Shown here: in pieces, positions 61,390-64,000 of the stretch
Layout of the letters: every line of letters starts with the position of its first letter
Numbering within the stretch: the stretch's first letter is position 1
Source: Hallella multisaccharivorax DSM 17128
GTDB taxonomy: Bacteria > Bacteroidota > Bacteroidia > Bacteroidales > Bacteroidaceae
NCBI RefSeq assembly: GCF_000218235.1
Contig: NZ_GL945017.1
Location: forward strand, 1,943,775 to 2,007,774
Direction: 5' to 3'
DNA: 64,000 nucleotides
Made by a program: the position numbers and the translations under genes
The notes under the pieces: model-generated
Told to the model about the DNA's origin: nothing
Seen by the model: the letters and a program-made list of their open reading frames with translations, nothing else
Database searches by the model: none

Positions 61390-61854
61390 TTACAGCTTCC
61401 TCCATTTTTCTATATCCTCACCGTATTCCTCCAAATGGATACGCACAAGGTTTTCGATGAAGCTCGAGACATTGGCTCCTTTATCTCCCAATCTACGGAC
61501 AATGAAGTCCGCACGTTCCTGTGTTTCCCTGCTCAGATAGACCGCCTTTCTCTCACTTAGCTTTGTTGGAACAAGGAACGCCTGCCTGTATGCGTCAAGT
61601 GTCTCTTTTCTCATCTTGGCACTGATGCGTCGTTGAATAGTTGCATGCTCTGTATGCAGTACAGGCTCGGATGGCGTGGCATGCTCTATGGCATGTCCTG
61701 TTTCTTGTTGTTTTTGCTCTTGAATAGTTTTCATTCCCTTTTCCCGGAATTCAGAGACAGATTGTTCACTTGAATTTTCAGCTTGGCTCATACCAAAAGT
61801 TTTTCCTATGAAACGATCTATTTCTTCCATGTTTCTTCTTTCCTTTTTCATCAC
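61390..61854 (-). CDS. DUF3408-family protein, copy B
   Basis: A 154-residue homologue of the copy A protein. The C-terminal half is conserved (RISAKMRKETLDAYRQAFL, AVYLSRETQERADFIVRRLG, NVSSFIENLVRIHLEEYGED), whereas the first half is a divergent acidic and Gln-rich region. The start is uncertain among three nearby methionines (61854, 61851 and 61830). It follows the primase gene by 11 bases. Confidence 0.86.
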   Translation of the reverse strand: MMKKERRNMEEIDRFIGKTFGMSQAENSSEQSVSEFREKGMKTIQEQKQQETGHAIEHATPSEPVLHTEHATIQRRISAKMRKETLDAYRQAFLVPTKLSERKAVYLSRETQERADFIVRRLGDKGANVSSFIENLVRIHLEEYGEDIEKWRKL

Positions 61855-61865
61855 TCTATCTTATT

Positions 61866-62819
61866 TTAAGTTTGACTTTGTTTTATTTTGTTGCTTGTAT
61901 TTGGAGTTTTCTCCAACTTTTTCTGTTGCTCACGGACACGGCTGGCGTGAAAATCGTTGAGGTCTTTGAAGTCTCTATAATACACTGCCATATCTTCTAC
62001 CTTAAAACCTGCGTTTACAAATTCCTGTACTGCTCTCTGCCCTGCATAGTCATTGTCAAGAAAAGTACGAACGGAGGTTATATTTCTTTCATTCAGGTAG
62101 TGGATACTTCTTGCTACATTGCTCACAGAATTCATCACAAGGCATTGGTTGGTTACTTCCTCTTTCATTGAAAGGAAAGAAAGAAAATCCATAAAGCCCT
62201 CGAACAGACAGACAGGTTGTGCCTTGTCCTCAAATATAGGGGTGATGTCTTTCGGGGCAATCGTTCCCTTAAACAAATGATTGTCCCGTAGTTCATAACC
62301 ACCCGAAGAATTGGCAAAGCCGATGGCTTCATATCTCTTTCCCCTTACCTCGTAGCTGATACATTTGAGAAAGGGTGTTGCCTTTTTCAAATTGATGCAA
62401 CGTTCCTTTTTGAGATACTCCTGCAGGTGCGGCGGCAAGGTGTCTGATATGCTTATCAGTCTCCTTGTTTCGCTTGCTTGTCTTGTAGTTGTCTGGTTGA
62501 GACCAATACGGGGTTCAGTCTTTGAATAGCTGTGCGCTGTATTATCGGAAGCGTTCTGCCCCAAACGGCAGATGGCTTCCGAGAGCGTGTAGTCCTCCAA
62601 GCGCATACAAAGGTCTATGATGCTTCCACCCCTGCCTTCGGCATAGTCTATCCAAAGGTTCTTTTCCGTGTCCACCTTGAAACTCGGACGCGTTTCCTCC
62701 CTGAGCGGTGAACGGTACATTGCATAGGCAGGTGTCCTGCGGACAGGTCTGATACCCTTCCTTTCGAGATACTCCATGATGGAATATCGCTTGATAAGTG
62801 ATAAATCTTCTTCTTTCAT
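61866..62819 (-). CDS. Toprim-domain primase-like protein, intact copy B
   Basis: A 317-residue protein with the CHC2-like N-terminal block (SPLREETRPSFKVDTEK and GRGGSIIDLCMRLED) and a full Toprim domain: the glutamate in VCLFEGFMDFLSF and the acid pair in RTFLDNDYAGQRAVQEF. It probably primes replication of the transferred or excised element strand. Its intact frame shows where the copy A gene is broken. The zinc-binding cysteines of true CHC2 domains are absent, so DNA recognition may differ from DnaG. Confidence 0.9.
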   Translation of the reverse strand: MKEEDLSLIKRYSIMEYLERKGIRPVRRTPAYAMYRSPLREETRPSFKVDTEKNLWIDYAEGRGGSIIDLCMRLEDYTLSEAICRLGQNASDNTAHSYSKTEPRIGLNQTTTRQASETRRLISISDTLPPHLQEYLKKERCINLKKATPFLKCISYEVRGKRYEAIGFANSSGGYELRDNHLFKGTIAPKDITPIFEDKAQPVCLFEGFMDFLSFLSMKEEVTNQCLVMNSVSNVARSIHYLNERNITSVRTFLDNDYAGQRAVQEFVNAGFKVEDMAVYYRDFKDLNDFHASRVREQQKKLEKTPNTSNKIKQSQT

Positions 62820-63000
62820 TGTTTTGATACTTTAATAGGTTGAATGATAATTATTTATGCTTGTCTGTTTTATGGTTTTACCGTTTCCAAAGTTTTTCCC
62901 CTCCAAACTTTTTCATCTTTCTTCTTACTACATACTATTCTGTGATAAGTGATTGATAATCAGTATTACTTTGTAGTATAAGACAATACTATACATTCTA

Positions 63001-64000
63001 CTACATTTGGCTACTACAAGTTTGAAGGAGCGGACATGGCAAGATTTTCCTAATCTTGTAGACATAGATGGGGCTACCTCCGTTTCTTCGCTTGCTCACC
63101 TTTATGTATCCTGCTTTCTTCAAGGCTTCGCCCATACGCTTGGCAACAAGTGGTTGGTGAGTATAAATACCCAGATAGGTGAGTATCTCCGTAGTAGTCA
63201 TTAACGAATAGTTTTCATCCTCCGTTGGCTTTTCAAAGCAACGCAGCAAAAGTTCCATCTCAGCGGTTTGTACCTGAAAGTCCTCACTCTCTCTGTATAG
63301 TTCGGCTATCTCATCATCGTCAAACCAATAGCGGAAACCTGACTTTAACAGGGCTTTGGCTTCAGCATAGACATTATCCATTGAAATACGCTTGGCTTTC
63401 TCTATGTCTATGGAAAGAACTTCAAAAGGAAGAAACCGTCTGCTGCCTGTCGGGTCTGTAAGAAAGTCGTTGCCGTTCACTGATGCCACAAAGCTTGCCA
63501 AGTGGGGATGCTCCTCAACATACTTGTCATACGGCATACGGTACTTGACCATCGGACAGGTGATGAGGTTTTTCAGCTCGTTCTCGTCCCGCTTATTAAG
63601 GGCTTTGAGCTGGTCGTCTATATTTACGATAAGGTTCTGACCGATATAAGTGAGTGTGTCTTTCTCCTGCGGATATATTTTTCCTGTGTAACTGTAACCG
63701 TGCAGTGCTGGGGGACAGAGCAGGTCAAGGAACGTTGTCTTGAACTTGCCCTGCTCACCTGTCAGCACAAGGCAGGTGTGGTTGCGGCACTCACGGTCGT
63801 CCATTGCATTGGCGACCACCGCCATGAGCCATTTGGTAAGATACGGCAACCACTTTTCATTGTTACGGACAACAACGCAACTTGCCAAATCGGAAATTGC
63901 TTTTGGTGAAAAGAAAGTAAGAACACTACTACCACTGTAACTACCACCATTGCTACAACCATCACCTATATCTATCAATGGCAACCCTTTTAAATACTCC
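63001..64000 (-). CDS. VapE-like ATPase, copy B, 5' partial
   Basis: The last 333 residues of the copy B VapE protein; the frame runs off the window (upstream residues EYLKGLPLIDIG). It has the same Walker A (LTGEQGKFKTTFLDLL), Walker B-like NLIVNIDDQLKALNK and C-terminal winged helix (MTTTEILTYLGIY) as copy A. The region around GDGCSNGGSYSGSSVLTFF differs from copy A, while the ATPase core is almost identical. Confidence 0.88.
   Translation of the reverse strand, partial: EYLKGLPLIDIGDGCSNGGSYSGSSVLTFFSPKAISDLASCVVVRNNEKWLPYLTKWLMAVVANAMDDRECRNHTCLVLTGEQGKFKTTFLDLLCPPALHGYSYTGKIYPQEKDTLTYIGQNLIVNIDDQLKALNKRDENELKNLITCPMVKYRMPYDKYVEEHPHLASFVASVNGNDFLTDPTGSRRFLPFEVLSIDIEKAKRISMDNVYAEAKALLKSGFRYWFDDDEIAELYRESEDFQVQTAEMELLLRCFEKPTEDENYSLMTTTEILTYLGIYTHQPLVAKRMGEALKKAGYIKVSKRRNGGSPIYVYKIRKILPCPLLQTCSSQM

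Larger units (their letters stand above)
59303..64000 (-). mobile_element. Integrative mobilizable element, copy B (partial)
   Basis: The right half of a second element of the same family lies in inverted orientation and is cut by the window end. On the minus strand, in order, are VapE (partial), primase, DUF3408, oriT candidate, MobC and relaxase, as in copy A. The end (CTAATTGAGAAAGAAGAAG at 59321-59339, GTTACC and GGTAAC words at 59340-59377) matches the copy A right end. The intervening sequences and genes have diverged by several to 30 percent by eye, so it is not a recent duplicate. Confidence 0.85.

Overview
The window looks like a chromosomal stretch of a Bacteroidales bacterium, most likely a Prevotella-type member of the Prevotellaceae. 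The grounds are paired SusC/SusD genes, Bacteroidetes-style promoters (TTTG, about 19-20 bases, TAnnTTTG) instead of -35/-10 boxes, a glycogen operon (GH133 debranching enzyme, glycosyltransferase, GH57 hydrolase) of a kind found in this phylum, and DUF3408/CTnDOT-type mobile genes. No rRNA, tRNA or CRISPR array was seen.

Bases 1-20 kb carry housekeeping and envelope genes. These are the 3' part of a homoserine acyltransferase (metA), miaA, the glycogen operon, rpe, a class A penicillin-binding protein, an RND efflux operon (adaptor, pump, outer-membrane factor) with an lpxA gene behind it, and the CCA-adding enzyme. Bases 20-31 kb are a surface-polysaccharide operon driven by one strong promoter with a hairpin leader: SLBB export protein, chain-length protein, AAC(3)-like acetyltransferase, flippase, polymerase, two GT4-type transferases and a NodB deacetylase, closed by a convergent GT2 gene. 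At 31.5-32.7 kb a convincing preQ1-I riboswitch precedes a queuosine-precursor transporter and queF.

Bases 32.9-48.4 kb are an integrated mobilizable element (copy A). Two tandem tyrosine recombinases sit at the left end. Cargo follows: an ECF sigma factor, apparently split by a frameshift from a transmembrane/beta-barrel part, then a radical SAM enzyme, a Gfo/Idh oxidoreductase and two lipoproteins. Two HTH proteins, a VapE-like ATPase, a frameshifted primase, DUF3408, a candidate oriT, MobC and a relaxase make up the right half. A second related element (copy B, inverted, cut by the window end) begins at 59.3 kb and has intact versions of the right-half genes visible here. Between them lie a KefB-type antiporter, a small lipoprotein, a PrsW-like protease, a SusD/SusC pair, a gpx-trxB peroxide-defence operon and an acidic lipoprotein.

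The most unusual architecture is a family of tandem arrays with an exact 22-bp period at several intergenic sites. Both mobile elements abut such arrays, and copy A appears to have split one, which suggests the arrays serve as integration targets. The other notable candidate system is the copy A cargo, in which a sigma factor seems to have been fused to a dual-membrane-spanning barrel next to a radical SAM locus.
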